NCBI GenBank assembly: GCA_030635025.1
Contig: DAOVZQ010000005.1
Location: 1-15,488 of the forward strand
Source of the DNA: a bacterium
Lineage (GTDB): Bacteria > Krumholzibacteriota > Krumholzibacteriia > LZORAL124-64-63
Direction: 5' to 3'
DNA: 15,488 bases
This document shows, piece by piece, positions 14,734-15,488 of this stretch. Every line of letters begins with the position of its first letter. Position 1 is the stretch's first letter. Both the position numbers and the translations under genes were made by a program. The notes below the pieces were generated by a model, which saw only the letters and a list, made by a program, of their open reading frames with translations, ran no database searches and was not told the DNA's origin.

Positions 14734-15488
14734 TTATCGCCGGGGATCGTCATAGGGCACCGGAGAGACGCCGCCCTTCCACAGCAGACGCACACCGGGC
14801 AATCCCGCCTCGTCCATCGCACGCCAGCGCCACCCGTAATCGCCGGAAATGGGATCGATCACAATGTCGGTTTCACCGGGCAGCGGTTGGACCGTGAGAC
14901 GGGCCCGCACCCGCTGATCGCGTCCGTAAACGTGTACCGTGGCCGTGCGCTCGCCATCCGCCTCCATGATGACGTCACGATCGGGATTGGGGGAAAGACG
15001 TATCCCCGCCGGCCCGTCCGGTCCGAGAGCGACCACGAACTGGTCGGCAAAGGTCGCCTCCGCGCCGACGGCCCCGGCGACCCGGCTCACCAGCGGCCGA
15101 TACCACGCCGACGGCGCGAGCTGATGCTCGATCACGATCTCGAGGCTCGACGTCGCCATCCAGGCCACCAGCCCCATGGTCGCCGCCATGAACAGGCGAC
15201 GGAAGTTGGGGACCGCCTCCCGGCGTCGAACCCAGGCCATCCCCGCCACCGGCAACAACAGGACCATGAGCGGCAGGTGAAGACGCGAGAAACCCACGGC
15301 CGCCGCCGGTCCGATCAATCCCGCGACCACCATCATCAGGACGAAGCCCTGGTGACGGGCCGCCCGGCCCGCCATCAGACCGCGCACGACCAGGGACATC
15401 ATCACCAGGTACGCCGTGAAGTAGAAGAGCCAGTGTACCCCCGCAAGCCAGTTGGGCAGCGGTCGACACACGGCCTGGAGAACCTGGC
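14734..15488 (-). CDS. C-terminal part of a polytopic membrane protein, probably GT39-like glycosyltransferase
   Basis: The frame stays open from the stop at 14734 through the right edge (codons above 15471 read Q-V-L-Q-A-V), so 250 C-terminal residues are visible and the true start lies outside. A GTG at 15471 is probably internal. The first roughly 110 residues hold three or four membrane helices (LFYFTAYLVMMSLVVRGLM; FVLMMVVAGLIGPAAAVGF; LPLMVLLLPVAGMAWV; LFMAATMGLVAWMA). The segment GFSRLHLPLMVLLLPVAGMA matches the last-helix pattern of family 39/ArnT-like glycosyltransferases (R-x-H/R-L-P-L-x-P). After them comes a soluble, probably periplasmic, domain of about 130 residues with beta strands (RTATVHVYGRDQRVRARLTV) ending GGVSPVPYDDPRR. 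The catalytic N-terminal half is not in the window, so the family call is tentative. The sulfatase-fold gene follows on the same strand 262 bases downstream. Confidence 0.6.
   Translation of the reverse strand, partial: QVLQAVCRPLPNWLAGVHWLFYFTAYLVMMSLVVRGLMAGRAARHQGFVLMMVVAGLIGPAAAVGFSRLHLPLMVLLLPVAGMAWVRRREAVPNFRRLFMAATMGLVAWMATSSLEIVIEHQLAPSAWYRPLVSRVAGAVGAEATFADQFVVALGPDGPAGIRLSPNPDRDVIMEADGERTATVHVYGRDQRVRARLTVQPLPGETDIVIDPISGDYGWRWRAMDEAGLPGVRLLWKGGVSPVPYDDPRR

Noticed and set aside
1..15488. CRISPR array, tRNA/rRNA genes, insertion sequence or prophage features
   Set aside because: No regularly spaced repeats, cloverleaf-like sequence, transposase or integrase motif, or flanking inverted/direct repeat pair was found on either strand.

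Overview
This is a GC-rich, densely coded stretch from a Gram-negative (diderm) bacterium. Evidence for a diderm is a lipobox lipoprotein, several Sec signal peptides ending in A-x-A/Q-type sites, and large beta-rich exported proteins. The style (giant modular surface protein, small secreted protein ending in a W-G-x-V-K-x-L-Y tail, sulfatase-fold protein ending in L-x-x-L-G-Y-V) reminds me of uncultured FCB-group lineages such as Krumholzibacteriota or Eisenbacteria. That placement is from memory and not from any marker gene in the window. No rRNA, tRNA, CRISPR array, insertion sequence or integrase is visible, and no gene-free stretch exceeds 300 bases.

Layout. Bases 1-6284 (minus strand) hold a two-gene unit. 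The first gene is a 1838-residue exported protein (N-terminal Ig/Fn3-like region, eight tandem carboxypeptidase-regulatory/transthyretin-like modules, then about 790 beta-rich residues). The second, 25 bases downstream, is a secreted protein with Fn3-like domains that runs off the left edge. I place the giant gene's start at a TTG at 6284, because a strong SD, a clean signal peptide and a sigma70-like promoter all agree with it. Plus-strand gene 6581-7198 is a periplasmic DUF1287 (NlpC/P60-like) protein. It converges on a minus-strand secreted small protein (7346-7936). A plus-strand 645-residue lipoprotein of unknown function follows (8224-10161), ending in a strong intrinsic terminator.

From 10441 to the right edge everything is on the minus strand. 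In transcription order (right to left) these are: the C-terminal part of a membrane protein resembling family 39 glycosyltransferases (14734 to the edge); a membrane-anchored alkaline-phosphatase-superfamily 'sulfatase' lacking the formylglycine cysteine (13026-14471); a three-gene ECF sigma / zinc-finger anti-sigma / DUF4252 operon joined by two ATGA overlaps (11268-12966); and a MarC-family membrane protein (10441-11100).

How they work together. Nearly all products are envelope or cell-surface proteins. The sigma/anti-sigma/DUF4252 operon is a self-contained envelope-signalling unit. It carries what looks like its own ECF-type promoter (TGTAAC-N17-CGTC) so close to the sigma start codon that the transcript would be nearly leaderless. 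The giant protein plus its Fn3 partner is the least conventional part of the window and is the best candidate for an undescribed surface system, although its function cannot be read from sequence alone.
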